Part shown: one piece after another, positions 16,250-25,002 of the stretch
Numbering within the stretch: the first letter of the stretch is position 1
How the letters are laid out: each line of letters opens with the position of its first letter
Source: Rhodococcus sp. Z13
GTDB lineage: Bacteria > Actinomycetota > Actinomycetes > Mycobacteriales > Mycobacteriaceae
NCBI RefSeq assembly: GCF_025837095.1
Contig: NZ_CP107551.1
Coordinates: 3,032,668 to 3,096,667 of the forward strand
Length of the DNA: 64,000 nt
Direction: 5' to 3'
Notes under the pieces: generated by a model
Databases searched by the model: none
What the model saw: the letters and a program-made list of their open reading frames with translations, nothing else
Told to the model about the DNA's origin: nothing
Made by a program: the position numbers and the translations under genes

Positions 16250-19200
16250 TCCCCTGTCACCTGCCTGCCTTCGTCGTGGGCGGGGCAGCTCGACAGCACC
16301 GGGCAGTGCCGGCATCCGTCGTTGACCCGCGCGAGGAACTGCGGACCGCGGGTCGCCGCGGCCGCTTCGTGGATGACCGAGCGCCAGTGCGCGAGAGCCT
16401 CGTCGTCCAGGGGTGGCTGCACCCGCTGGGTGGCGCCTTCCTTGTTGTGCGGTTTGGCCACGAACACCAGTCGCGCGCCGCCGGGTTCGGAGGCCGGGAC
16501 ACCGTCGATCGCTCCCGCCGCGGCGGCCACCTGGTAGGCGGCGAGCTGGGCGTGTTCGCGTGCGGCGTCCTTCGAGACCGGGTTCTTCGCGGTCTTGACG
16601 TCGATGATCACGGGACGGCCGTCGGGGTCGCGTTCGAGCCGGTCGATGCGGCCGCGCAGGCGGACCCGCGGCTCGTCGCCGGAGTCGGGTTCGAGGATGC
16701 CGTCGACCTTGACCTCCACCCCAATCTCGGTGAGCTCGTCGCGGGTGCCGCGCAACCAGGTCGAGAAGGTGTCGAGCATCCGGCGGGTGCGTTCGAGTTC
16801 GCGGCGTGCGTACCATTCGGCACCCAGATCGACCGAATCCCATGCCTTTTCGAGCGCCTGGTCGATCCGGTCCGGGGGGATCCGCCCGGCGAGCGCCTGG
16901 ACCAGGGTGTGCACGAGGGTACCGGTGACGGCGAAACTGTTCTCGCCGTCGGAGCCGCCGTGACGTTCGAACATCCAGCGCAGCGGGCAGGTGACGAGCT
17001 GTTCGACGGTGGACGGGGACAGCCGTACGGCGTCGTCGTCGGGATCCCACAGCGGGTCGGAGGTGCTCGGATCGGACGTGCCGTACCAGTCGTCGGGATG
17101 GGCGCCGCGCACTCCCGCCCGCGCCAGCCGCGCGAGTTGCTGCGCGGCCCGGCGCTGTCGTTCGGGTTCGTGTTCGGCGATCTCGGGATCGCAGACCACG
17201 CTGCGCAGTTCGGCGACGAGCGCCGACAGGGCGAGCACCCGGGTACGCACCTCCTCGGGTACCGGCTCGGCGAGTTCGTCGCCGGTGTGCTCGGCGTCCT
17301 CGGAGAGGCGGAGTTCGTCGACGAACCGGGAGGGGACGAGTTCGGCGTCGCTCGTCACCGAGTCGACGGCGGTGACGAGCACCTGCGTGCGGGCGCGGCT
17401 GCAGGCGACGAGGAACAGGCGGCGTTCGTCGGCGAGAAGCGGTGCGGTGCGGGACAACCGGGCGGTGCTCTCCTCGCCGCCGTCGGCGCCGGAGACCGCG
17501 TCGATGAGCGCTTCGATCCCGAGCAGGGTGCCGCGGGGCCGCAGGCTCGGCCACAGGCCCTCCTGCACCCCGGCGACCACCACGACGTCCCACTCGCGGC
17601 CGGCGGCGGAGTGTGCGCTGACGACGGTGACGGCCTCGGACTCGGCCGCCATCCGGGCGCGGACGGTGCCGGGGATCTCCTGTTCGGTGAGGTAGTCGAC
17701 GAATCCGGCGATGTGGGCGCGCGGCAGGCGGTCGACGTAGTCGGCGGCGGCGTCGAACAGGGCCACCACCCCGTCGAGGTCGCGGTCGGCCTGCGCCCCG
17801 ATCGGCCCGCCACGGGCGGACGCGGCGGCCCAGCGTCGCTCGAGACCGGTGGCCTGCCAGGCCTCCCACAGCACGTCCTCGAGGCCACCGCCGCGCAGCG
17901 CGGCCGCCCGGGCCTTACGGAGCACGCCGAGCGCCTTCTTCAGCGGGGCCGCCTCGACGTCGGTGAGGCCCTGGATCAGGTGCGCGTTCTCGGGTTTCTC
18001 CCCCTCCTCGCTGAGCAGGAGGCGCAGCAGTTCCGCAGAATCGCGGTCGTTGCCGGAGGCCAGCTCGACGCGGCGCAGACCGCGCCGCAGCCGGCGCAGC
18101 GCGACCGGCTCGGCGCCGCCGATCGGCCCGGACAGCAGCGCCAGCGCCTCCTCGGCCCCGAAACCGTTGCCGGCCACGGCGCGCAGCACGAGCAGCAGCC
18201 CGGCGACGCTGTGCTGCCGGGCGAGCGGCAGCTCGGAGGCTGCGGTGGTCATCGGCACGCCCGCGGCGAGCAGCGCCCGGCGCAGCGGCGCGAGCACGCG
18301 GGGCACGGACCGGACCACGATCGCCATGCGTGACCACGGCACCCCGTCGACGAGATGGGCGCGGCGCAGGGTGTCGGCGACGAGCGCTGCCTCCTTGGCC
18401 TGCGACGAGCACACCGCGACCCGGACCCGGCCGGGATCCTCCGAGCCGCGGTGTGCGGCGACCCCACGGTGCGGCGGCAGGCCGGGCAGGCGGCGGGCGA
18501 CGCGGTCGGTGAGGGTGGCGACCTCCGGTGCGGCGCGGTGGTTGACCTTCAGCACGATCCGGCGGGAGCCGTCGTCGCCGCCGAGCCCTTCGAGGAAGGA
18601 CGGGTCGGCGCCGCGGAACCCGAAGACGTGCTGGTCGGGGTCGCCGGCGACGGTGCAGGTGCGGGTGCCCGTCCCGAGGACCCGTACCAGATCGGCGGCC
18701 TGGGGGTCCAGATGCTGGGCGTCGTCGACGAGCAGGTGCCGGATGCGGCTGCGTTCGGCGGCGAGCAGATCCGGGTCGGTGGCGAAGGCCGCCAGGGCCG
18801 CGCCGACGAGCTCGGCGGCGTCGAGGGCAGGGGCCGTGGCCTCGGGGGCCTCGAGACCGACCGCGCCGCGCAGCAGCATCACCTGCTCGTAGCGCTGCGC
18901 GAACCGGCCCGCGGCCACCCATTCGGGCCGGCCGCGGCGTTCGCCGAGTTCGATGAGGTCCTCCGGGCCGAGGCCGCGCTCGTTGGCGCGGAGCATCAGG
19001 TCGCGCAGTTCGACGGCGAACCCGGTCATGCCCAGGGCGGGGCGCAGCCGCTCGGGCCACATCTCGGCGCCGTCGTCGATGTCGCCGCGCAGCAGCTCGC
19101 GCATCACGGCGTCCTGTTCGGCGCCGGTGAGCAGCCGGGGCGGCGGGTTGCCGTGCGCGGAGGCCTGCAGCCGCAGGACGGCGAAGGCGTAGGAGTGCAC

Positions 19201-19668
19201 GGTGCGCACGAGCGGCTCGCGGGTGGCGCGGGGCACCGCACCGCCGCCGTGGGCGAGCAGGCCCGCGGTGATCGCCTCGCGCACGGCGGTCGCCGCGCGC
19301 CGCGAGTGGGTGAGGACAAGCACCGACTCGGGTTCGGCGCCACCGGCGATGCGGTGGACCGCGAGGTCGACGAGCAGCGACGTCTTGCCCGTGCCGGGGC
19401 CGCCGAGCACCTGCCAGGGCCGCCAGCGCGGCGCGGGCGGGGCGTCCTCGAAGAGCACCCGCACCTCGTCGGGCCACTCCCGGCGGGCGGGTGCCTCGTT
19501 CACCCGGCGCACCAGCTTCGCCGCCGGGCGGCGCACACGGTCGCCGGTCTCGACCGGATGCGCGGCGGCTGCGGGCACGACGGGATCCTGCGCCGGTCCG
19601 GGGCGCAGGTCGACGGTGCCGGTCTCGACGTCGGACATGGGCACCATCTCATCAGACCGGTCCGACAT
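16246..19668 (-). CDS. adnA: AdnA subunit of the AdnAB helicase-nuclease (Rv3202c-like)
   Basis: A protein of 1140 residues from ATG 19668; ATG 19647 and 19638 are alternatives. The motor starts with VLGGPGTGKTSLLV and has LVDDAQHLDP, which deviates from a standard DExQ box, and FGFRGADPSF. The C-terminal nuclease has RGRIDRLERDPDG, VIIDVKTAKNP and QLAAYQVAA. Cysteines in LVTCPLRWMF and, at the C-terminus, CRHCPVLSSC match the 4Fe-4S staple of AddB-type nuclease domains. It is the upstream gene of the adnA-adnB unit and divergent from the hydrolase at 19717, 48 bp away. Together with AdnB it forms the heterodimeric end-resection machine. Confidence 0.94.
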   Translation of the reverse strand: MSDRSDEMVPMSDVETGTVDLRPGPAQDPVVPAAAAHPVETGDRVRRPAAKLVRRVNEAPARREWPDEVRVLFEDAPPAPRWRPWQVLGGPGTGKTSLLVDLAVHRIAGGAEPESVLVLTHSRRAATAVREAITAGLLAHGGGAVPRATREPLVRTVHSYAFAVLRLQASAHGNPPPRLLTGAEQDAVMRELLRGDIDDGAEMWPERLRPALGMTGFAVELRDLMLRANERGLGPEDLIELGERRGRPEWVAAGRFAQRYEQVMLLRGAVGLEAPEATAPALDAAELVGAALAAFATDPDLLAAERSRIRHLLVDDAQHLDPQAADLVRVLGTGTRTCTVAGDPDQHVFGFRGADPSFLEGLGGDDGSRRIVLKVNHRAAPEVATLTDRVARRLPGLPPHRGVAAHRGSEDPGRVRVAVCSSQAKEAALVADTLRRAHLVDGVPWSRMAIVVRSVPRVLAPLRRALLAAGVPMTTAASELPLARQHSVAGLLLVLRAVAGNGFGAEEALALLSGPIGGAEPVALRRLRRGLRRVELASGNDRDSAELLRLLLSEEGEKPENAHLIQGLTDVEAAPLKKALGVLRKARAAALRGGGLEDVLWEAWQATGLERRWAAASARGGPIGAQADRDLDGVVALFDAAADYVDRLPRAHIAGFVDYLTEQEIPGTVRARMAAESEAVTVVSAHSAAGREWDVVVVAGVQEGLWPSLRPRGTLLGIEALIDAVSGADGGEESTARLSRTAPLLADERRLFLVACSRARTQVLVTAVDSVTSDAELVPSRFVDELRLSEDAEHTGDELAEPVPEEVRTRVLALSALVAELRSVVCDPEIAEHEPERQRRAAQQLARLARAGVRGAHPDDWYGTSDPSTSDPLWDPDDDAVRLSPSTVEQLVTCPLRWMFERHGGSDGENSFAVTGTLVHTLVQALAGRIPPDRIDQALEKAWDSVDLGAEWYARRELERTRRMLDTFSTWLRGTRDELTEIGVEVKVDGILEPDSGDEPRVRLRGRIDRLERDPDGRPVIIDVKTAKNPVSKDAAREHAQLAAYQVAAAAGAIDGVPASEPGGARLVFVAKPHNKEGATQRVQPPLDDEALAHWRSVIHEAAAATRGPQFLARVNDGCRHCPVLSSCPAHDEGRQVTGE

Positions 19669-19716
19669 CCCCGGTCCGGCCGGCACCGGCCCGCCGGGAC
19701 TGCGATAGTGGTCGGC

Positions 19717-20514
19717 GTGAGCGACACGACCGTGAGCGGCACGCCCCTGAACACCCACCTCTTCGGCCCCACCGACGCTCCCGAGGTGCTGGCCCTGCAC
19801 GGGCTGACCGGGCACGGCCGGCGCTGGCGGAACCTCGCCGAGCAGCATCTGCCCGACGTCCGCGTGATCGCACCGGACCTGCGCGGGCACGGACGCTCCC
19901 CCTGGGCGCCGCCGTGGACGCTCGAGACGCACGTCGCCGACCTGCTCGCCGTGCTCGACGCGCACGCACGCGGTCCCGTGACGGTCGTCGGGCACTCCTT
20001 CGGTGGTGCGCTCGCCCTGCACCTGGCAGCGACGGCCCCGGAACGGGTGCGTGCGCTCGTGCTGCTCGATCCGGCCATCGGGCTCCCGCCCGACCGGATG
20101 CTCGAGGTCGCCGACCTGACGGTGCGCTTCCCCGACTACACGGACGCCGCGGAGGCCCGCGCCGAGAAGGTCCACGGCGATTGGGGCGAGGTGGCCGTCG
20201 AGCTGCTGGAGGAGGAGATCGTCGAGCATCTCGTCGAGCTGGAGTCGGGCCGGGTGAACTGGCGGATCTGCGTGCCGGCGCTGGTTGCGTCGTGGGGTGA
20301 GCTGGCCCGCGAGCCCGTGCTGCCCGCGGCGGGGATCCCGACGATCCTGGCGCAGGCGGGCAAGGTCGACCCGCCGTACACCACCGCCGGGTTCCGGGCG
20401 GCGCTCGCCGAGCGGCTCGGCGACGACCTGACGGTGCTGCGGATCGACTGCGACCACATGATCGACCAGGCGCGGCCCGCCGAGACCGCCGAGCTCGTCC
20501 GCCGGGTGCTGTAG
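19717..20514 (+). CDS. lipV: Alpha/beta hydrolase (LipV-like)
   Basis: A protein of 265 residues from GTG 19717. The nucleophile elbow is GHSFGGA (about residues 94-100), the oxyanion region is LHGLTGHGRRW, DLRGHGRSPW follows it, and the acid and histidine are probably in AGKVDPPY and CDHMIDQ. The fold is a classical serine hydrolase without signal peptide, so it is cytosolic. The position between adnA and the alkyltransferase-like gene matches Rv3203 (LipV), an esterase/lipase. Its TAG stop is directly followed by the ATG of the next gene. Substrate cannot be inferred from sequence. Confidence 0.88.
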   Translation: MSDTTVSGTPLNTHLFGPTDAPEVLALHGLTGHGRRWRNLAEQHLPDVRVIAPDLRGHGRSPWAPPWTLETHVADLLAVLDAHARGPVTVVGHSFGGALALHLAATAPERVRALVLLDPAIGLPPDRMLEVADLTVRFPDYTDAAEARAEKVHGDWGEVAVELLEEEIVEHLVELESGRVNWRICVPALVASWGELAREPVLPAAGIPTILAQAGKVDPPYTTAGFRAALAERLGDDLTVLRIDCDHMIDQARPAETAELVRRVL

Positions 20515-20817
20515 ATGGCGGTCACGACCGACGAGCAGATCGAGCGGGTGCGCGAACTCGTCGCGGCGGTGCCCGCCGGGAAGGTCGTCACCTACGGGGA
20601 CATCGCGGCCGCGGCGGGCCTGTCCAGCGCCCGCACGGTCGGGTGGATCATGCGCACCGACTCCGCCGACCTGCCCTGGCACCGGGTGGTGCCCGCCTCC
20701 GGCCGCCCGGCCGCGCATCTCGCCCGGAAACAGCTGGCGCGTCTCGAACTCGAGGGTGTGCCGATCACCGGCGACCGGATCGATCTGGCCCGGGCGCGGC
20801 ATCGCTTCCCGGACTGA
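20515..20817 (+). CDS. Alkyltransferase-like protein (ATL), MGMT family
   Basis: The 100-residue protein matches the DNA-binding domain of O6-alkylguanine transferases, with VPAGKVVTYGDIAAAAG (helix-turn-helix approach) and ARTVGWIM. At the active-site position where true transferases have PCHR it reads PWHRVV, with Trp in place of the catalytic Cys. That defines an alkyltransferase-like protein, which binds alkylated guanine and hands the lesion to nucleotide excision repair. It begins on the base after the lipV stop and is evidently cotranscribed. It corresponds to Rv3204. Confidence 0.92.
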   Translation: MAVTTDEQIERVRELVAAVPAGKVVTYGDIAAAAGLSSARTVGWIMRTDSADLPWHRVVPASGRPAAHLARKQLARLELEGVPITGDRIDLARARHRFPD

Positions 20818-20834
20818 TACGGCAGCATGAGGAC

Positions 20835-22571
20835 ATGAGCACGCTCACCGAGGTCGAGGCCGTGATCGTCGCGGGTGGCCGCGCGAGCCGCATGGGCGGC
20901 GTGGACAAGCCCGCCCTCGAGGTCGGGGACCGCACGATGCTCGGGACCGCGCTCGCCGCCGTGGAGGGGTGCGCGCGTGTCACCGTCGTCGGCCCGCACC
21001 GCGACGATCTCGACCCGCACATCCACCAGGTGCAGGAGAGTCCCGCCGGGACCGGGCCGGTCGCCGCGCTCGCCGCCGCCGACCCCACCGCCGATCTGGT
21101 GGTCACGCTCGCCGCCGACCTGCCGTTCATCACCCCGGGCACGGTCGTCGCGCTGCTGGAGGCGTTGAACTCGGATGCCCACGCGGAGGCCGCCTTCGCC
21201 GTCGACACCGACGGGCGCCTGCAGTTCCTGCTGGCGGCGTGGCGCACGCCCGCGCTGGCGGCGCGTCTCGCGGCGCTCGGGGGCGACGTGGCGAACCGGC
21301 CGATGAAGGTGCTGCTGCCCGAACGCCACGTCACCGTCCCCGTGCCGGAGACCACCGACTGCGACACCCCCGCCGACCTGCACGCCGCCCGCCGTGCGCA
21401 TCCGGGCCGGATCGCCGCCGATCCCGCCGAGGCGCGCCGGTTGCTCCGCGACGCGCTGCTGCCCGTGCCGTCCCGGGTGGTCCCCGTGGCCGAGGCGCGC
21501 GGTGCCACCCTCGCCGCCGCGCTGGTGGCGGCCGAGGCGTTGCCGCCGGTGCCGACCTCGGCGATGGACGGGTTCGCGGTGGCCGGTGACGGCCCGTGGG
21601 TGCTGCGGACCGAGATCCGCTACGCCGGTGACGGTTCCGCCCTTACCCTGCGCGACGGGGAGGCAGCCCGGATCGCCACGGGCGCACATCTTCCCGAGGG
21701 GGCGACCGCTGTCGTCCGCGACGAGTTCGTGCACGTGGACGGCGACCGGGTCACCCGCCTGCCCGACGCTCCGGTCCGGGACGACGCGCGGCGCCGCGGC
21801 GAGGACTGGGAACCCGGAAAGGTCCTGGCGCAGGCCGGAACTCCGGTGGCCCCGGCGGTGGCGTCCGCAGCCGCGAGCGGGGAGGTCACCCGGCTGGAGG
21901 TCCGCGGTCCGCTGCGGGTGCACATCGTGGTGACCGGCGACGAGATCCGGCGCAGCGGGCCGCTGCGGCCGGGACAGACCCGCGATTCGCTCGGTCCCGT
22001 CCTGCCCGATCTCGTCCGCTGGTGCGGCGCCGAGGTCTCCGGCGAGGGCCACCTGCGCGACACGGCGGACGGTTTCGACGCGCTCCTGTCGGGCACCCGC
22101 GACGCCGACGCGGTCGTGATCGTCGGCGCGACCGGCGGCGGGGCCGCCGACCAGTTGCGCGGCGCCCTGGCACGGGCCGGGGCGCACACGGTGGTGGAAC
22201 GGGTCCGGTGCAAGCCGGGCGGATCGCAGGTCGCCGCCGTCCTGCCCGACGGCCGTGCGGTTCTCGGGTTGCCGGGCAATCCGGTGGCGGCGGTGGCCAC
22301 GCTGCTGGTGATGCTGCCGGCGATCGTCGACGGCCGCACCGGCCGCATCCCGCCCGCTCCCCTGCTCGGCCCGCTCGCGAACGCCGAGGAGGTCGCCGGG
22401 GACATCACCCGCCTGTTGCCGGCCCGTCAGGGGACGGACGGAAGGTGGTTGTGCGACAACGCCGTCCGCACCTCCCACCTCGCGGGCCTGATCGGGCGCA
22501 CCGCCGTCGCGGTGGTGCCGCCGCGGGCCGTGGACGGGGACCTCGTGGAGCTGATCCCCCTGCCCCGCTGA
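20835..22571 (+). CDS. MobA-MoeA fusion, molybdenum cofactor synthesis
   Basis: A single intact frame of 578 residues from ATG 20835 (GAGGAC upstream). Residues 1 to about 190 are a MobA-type nucleotidyltransferase: AVIVAGGRASRMGGVDKPAL is the GTP-binding signature, with LAADLPFI as the metal-binding Asp strand; it would attach GMP to molybdopterin. Residues from about 200 are MoeA-type molybdenumtransferase: PVPTSAMDGFAV, HIVVTGDEI, RDSLGPVLPDLVRWCGAEV, CKPGGSQVA and LGLPGNPVA. Fusing the insertion step and the GMP step could channel the cofactor. It stands beside the nitrite assimilation unit, where assimilatory nitrate reductase needs this cofactor; the reductase itself is not in the window. 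Confidence 0.93.
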   Translation: MSTLTEVEAVIVAGGRASRMGGVDKPALEVGDRTMLGTALAAVEGCARVTVVGPHRDDLDPHIHQVQESPAGTGPVAALAAADPTADLVVTLAADLPFITPGTVVALLEALNSDAHAEAAFAVDTDGRLQFLLAAWRTPALAARLAALGGDVANRPMKVLLPERHVTVPVPETTDCDTPADLHAARRAHPGRIAADPAEARRLLRDALLPVPSRVVPVAEARGATLAAALVAAEALPPVPTSAMDGFAVAGDGPWVLRTEIRYAGDGSALTLRDGEAARIATGAHLPEGATAVVRDEFVHVDGDRVTRLPDAPVRDDARRRGEDWEPGKVLAQAGTPVAPAVASAAASGEVTRLEVRGPLRVHIVVTGDEIRRSGPLRPGQTRDSLGPVLPDLVRWCGAEVSGEGHLRDTADGFDALLSGTRDADAVVIVGATGGGAADQLRGALARAGAHTVVERVRCKPGGSQVAAVLPDGRAVLGLPGNPVAAVATLLVMLPAIVDGRTGRIPPAPLLGPLANAEEVAGDITRLLPARQGTDGRWLCDNAVRTSHLAGLIGRTAVAVVPPRAVDGDLVELIPLPR

Positions 22572-22594
22572 GATCCCGGCCCCGTCCGGTCCTG

Positions 22595-23311
22595 TCAGGC
22601 GCCCCGGTGCACCACGGCGGGCGTCGAGAGCCCCGCGGCCGCGGCACGGTACCGCCGCACAACGAGATCGACGACGGGCGCGGCCACACCGATCGGTGCG
22701 GCGACGCCGTCCGCGCCGATGTCGAGGAGCCGGCGGTGGAACAGTCCGTCCGCCAGCAGGTACGACGCGACGAACACGCGGTGGGCGCCCTCGGCGCGCA
22801 CCTCGTCCACCACCTGCGCGATACGGGGTTCCCCGGTCGCGATCCAGCCGACCCGCACGGGAGTGCGCACGATCGCCGAGAGCATCCGTGCGGCGACGTA
22901 CACGTCCCGCCGCGCGCGGGGATCGGAGGAGCCGGCCGCGGCGAGCACCACCGCGTCGCCGCGGGTCCAGCCCGCCTGCCGCAAGCGGTAGACCAGCATC
23001 CGGGCCAGCGCCGGATCGGGTCCGAGCGCCGGGGTGACGGTCACCGCGTCGTTGCCGCCGGCGGCCACCTCACGCGGCACATCGGTGTGCACGTGGTAGC
23101 CGGAGGCGAGGAAGGCGGGCACCAGCACGGTCGGGCCGGTGGTGTCGCGCAGGACCTCCGAGGGCGACGGTCCGAGCACGTCGACGAAGGCGACGCGGGT
23201 GGGTCCGACCCGGCTCGCGACGGCGTCGGCGAGCGCGGCGATCATGTCCACCCCGCGCGGGTTCCGGGTTCCGTGCGCCACCAGCAGCAGCGACGGATCC
23301 ACCCGGCTCAC
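22595..23311 (-). CDS. Sirohydrochlorin chelatase, CbiX/SirB type
   Basis: A protein of 238 residues from GTG 23311, overlapping the hemD stop (GTGA). It contains two chelatase half-domains: the first with LLVAHGTRNPRG, bearing the metal-contacting His, and HVHTDVP; the second with VVLAAAGSSDPRARRDV and FVASYLLADG. These match CbiX/SirB enzymes that insert Fe2+ into sirohydrochlorin to give siroheme, the nitrite reductase cofactor, or Co2+ in B12 synthesis. As the last gene of narK-nirB-nirD-hemD-cbiX it most likely makes siroheme for NirB. It is similar to Rv0259c, next to the mycobacterial hemD-like gene. Confidence 0.88.
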   Translation of the reverse strand: MSRVDPSLLLVAHGTRNPRGVDMIAALADAVASRVGPTRVAFVDVLGPSPSEVLRDTTGPTVLVPAFLASGYHVHTDVPREVAAGGNDAVTVTPALGPDPALARMLVYRLRQAGWTRGDAVVLAAAGSSDPRARRDVYVAARMLSAIVRTPVRVGWIATGEPRIAQVVDEVRAEGAHRVFVASYLLADGLFHRRLLDIGADGVAAPIGVAAPVVDLVVRRYRAAAAGLSTPAVVHRGA

Positions 23312-24447
23312 GGGAACACCTCGTCCGGGTCCACGGCGAGACGGTAGCCGCGCTTGACGACGGTCTGCACGATCGCGGGGGCACCGAGCGCCGAACGAAC
23401 CCGTGCCACAGCGGTTTCCACGGCGTGGGTGTCGTCGCCACCGCCGGGCAGGGCGGCGAGGAGTTCCTCGCGGGAGACGACCCGGCCCGAGCGCGCGACG
23501 AGCGTGCGCATGAGCGCCATGCCGGCGGGCGGCAGGCACTTCACGGAACCGTCGACGATCACGCACCGGCCGCGGGGGCTGAGCACATGCCCGCCCGCCT
23601 CGATGCGCAGGGCGTGCTTGGGCAGTTCCTCGGCGATGTGCCGCGCCAGCGAACCGAGACGGGCCCGGCCGGGCATGGTGACGGGCACGTCGAGGGCGAC
23701 GAGCGGCGCCGCGGTGACGGGACCGACGCAGACCGCGGTGACGCCGGAGCGCATGGCCCGCAGCATCGGTTCGAGGACGCCGGTCTCCTTGGCGCGCATG
23801 AGCATCGACGCGACCGCGGGGGCGCTGGTGAAGCTCACGGCGTCGAGTCCGCGCTCGGTGATCTGCTCGATCATCCGGTCGAGCGCGGTGAGGTCGTCGG
23901 GTGGGGTCCACCGGTAGACGGGCACGGGCACGACGTCGGCGCCGGCCACGCGCAGGGCCTCGCACAGGTCGGTGCCGGGCTCCCATTCGGTGCGTTCGCC
24001 GTGCAGCTGCACCGCGATGCGCAGGCCTTCGACGCCCTCCTCGAGCAGCCGGTCGAGGAGTTCGGCGGAGGACTCGGACGACGGCGACCAGTCCTCGCGC
24101 AGTTCGGCGGCGCGGATGGCGCCGGTGACCTTCGGTCCGCGCGCGACGATACGGCCCGAGTTCAGGGCCCCGATCAGGTCGTCGACCAGACCCCAGCCCT
24201 CGGCCGCGCCCATCCAGCCGCGGAAACCGATGCCGGTGGTGGCGACGGTGACGTCCGGGGGCCGAGCGACGATCTCACGGGTGACGCGTTCGAGTTCGGT
24301 GTCGTCGGAGAGCGGGATGATCCGGATCGCGGGGGCGTGCACCACCTCGGCGCCGCGCCGGGTGAGCAGGGTCGCGAATTCGTCGGCGCGGCGCGAGGCC
24401 GTCACCCCGACGGTGAACCCCCGCAGCGGCGCGCTGTCCTCGGTCAC
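23308..24447 (-). CDS. hemD: Uroporphyrinogen-III synthase fused to a winged-helix domain
   Basis: A 379-residue protein starting at GTG 24447, which overlaps the nirD stop. Residues 1 to about 265 are a HemD-type synthase (LRGFTVGVTASRRADEFATL, AVSFTSAPAVASML, AVCVGPVTAAPL). From about 285 there is a winged-helix DNA-binding domain of the OmpR/PhoB effector type (RVVSREELLAAL, AVETAVARVRSALGAP, IVQTVVKRGYRL) but no phosphoacceptor receiver. The same architecture is seen in Rv0260c. It may both make the first siroheme precursor and regulate genes; the regulatory role is inference. Coupling on both sides by 4-base overlaps ties its expression to nirD and cbiX. Confidence 0.9.
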   Translation of the reverse strand: MTEDSAPLRGFTVGVTASRRADEFATLLTRRGAEVVHAPAIRIIPLSDDTELERVTREIVARPPDVTVATTGIGFRGWMGAAEGWGLVDDLIGALNSGRIVARGPKVTGAIRAAELREDWSPSSESSAELLDRLLEEGVEGLRIAVQLHGERTEWEPGTDLCEALRVAGADVVPVPVYRWTPPDDLTALDRMIEQITERGLDAVSFTSAPAVASMLMRAKETGVLEPMLRAMRSGVTAVCVGPVTAAPLVALDVPVTMPGRARLGSLARHIAEELPKHALRIEAGGHVLSPRGRCVIVDGSVKCLPPAGMALMRTLVARSGRVVSREELLAALPGGGDDTHAVETAVARVRSALGAPAIVQTVVKRGYRLAVDPDEVFP

Positions 24448-24878
24448 GAATCCTCTCCGGTCGCACTGCCGTACCGGCCCTCGGCGAGGGCGACGTTGTG
24501 GATCTGGACGACGCCGGCCCACACGCGCACCTCGTAGACGGGCAGCCGCACCGACGGGTCGTCGAGACAGCGGCCGTCCTCGAGCGAGAAGACCTGCTTG
24601 AGCAGCGGGGAGGCAACGGTGGGCTCACCGCCGCGGTCCCCCACGATGCCGCGCGACATCACGGCGGCGCGGCCGTACGGGTCGATGTTGCCGACGGCGC
24701 GCAGGGTGCCGTCGTCGAGCAGGAACAGGGCCGCCTGCTGTCCGCCGCGCAGCAGCACGGCCACGCCGCGGCCCGGAATGAGGTGGCTGAGCGGACACGC
24801 GGAGGTCCAATCCAGCCGTCCGTCGAACACGCTCTCGCGCGTCGTCCCCCCTACGGTGTACGTCTCGATGACCGTCAT
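24444..24878 (-). CDS. nirD: Nitrite reductase (NADH) small subunit
   Basis: A protein of 144 residues from ATG 24878, preceded by AAGGAGG with a 6-nt gap. It matches the NirD Rieske-like fold: CPLSHLIPGRGVAVLLRGGQ, AVGNIDPYGRAAVMSRGIV, SPLLKQVFSLEDGRCLDD and YEVRVWAGVVQIH. As in other NirD proteins, the Rieske iron-sulfur ligands are not retained. NirD works with NirB in cytosolic NADH-dependent reduction of nitrite to ammonium. It is separated from nirB by 124 bp that can form two hairpins. Confidence 0.93.
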   Translation of the reverse strand: MTVIETYTVGGTTRESVFDGRLDWTSACPLSHLIPGRGVAVLLRGGQQAALFLLDDGTLRAVGNIDPYGRAAVMSRGIVGDRGGEPTVASPLLKQVFSLEDGRCLDDPSVRLPVYEVRVWAGVVQIHNVALAEGRYGSATGEDS

Positions 24879-24936
24879 CGGTGTCCTCCTTGAAACTGCC
24901 GTGCTCGAAGTCTGTGGGCGTGGTGTTTCGGATGCG

Positions 24937-24992
24937 TTACCCGCTCGTTCCCGCCGGGTAAGGACGGCCGACGGCGCCCCGGACCGTCGGCC
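24937..24992 (-). other. Two hairpins in the nirB-nirD intercistronic region
   Basis: TTACCCG (24937-24943) pairs with CGGGTAA (24955-24961), and GGCCGACGG (24966-24974) pairs with CCGTCGGCC (24984-24992), all inside the 124-bp gap between the nirB stop and the nirD ribosome binding site. Neither is followed by a T-run on the minus strand. They may reduce or process the distal part of the message. Confidence 0.55.
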
Positions 24993-25002
24993 GCCGGGCC
25001 GT

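Noticed and set aside
16192-18333. Long plus-strand open frame opposite adnA
   Set aside because: Same cause; no domain or ribosome binding site, and adnA motifs run through the whole region.
20835-22571. Frameshift or misassembly joining separate mobA and moeA genes
   Set aside because: The frame is continuous with both domains complete and a plausible linker, so a real fusion is the simpler reading.
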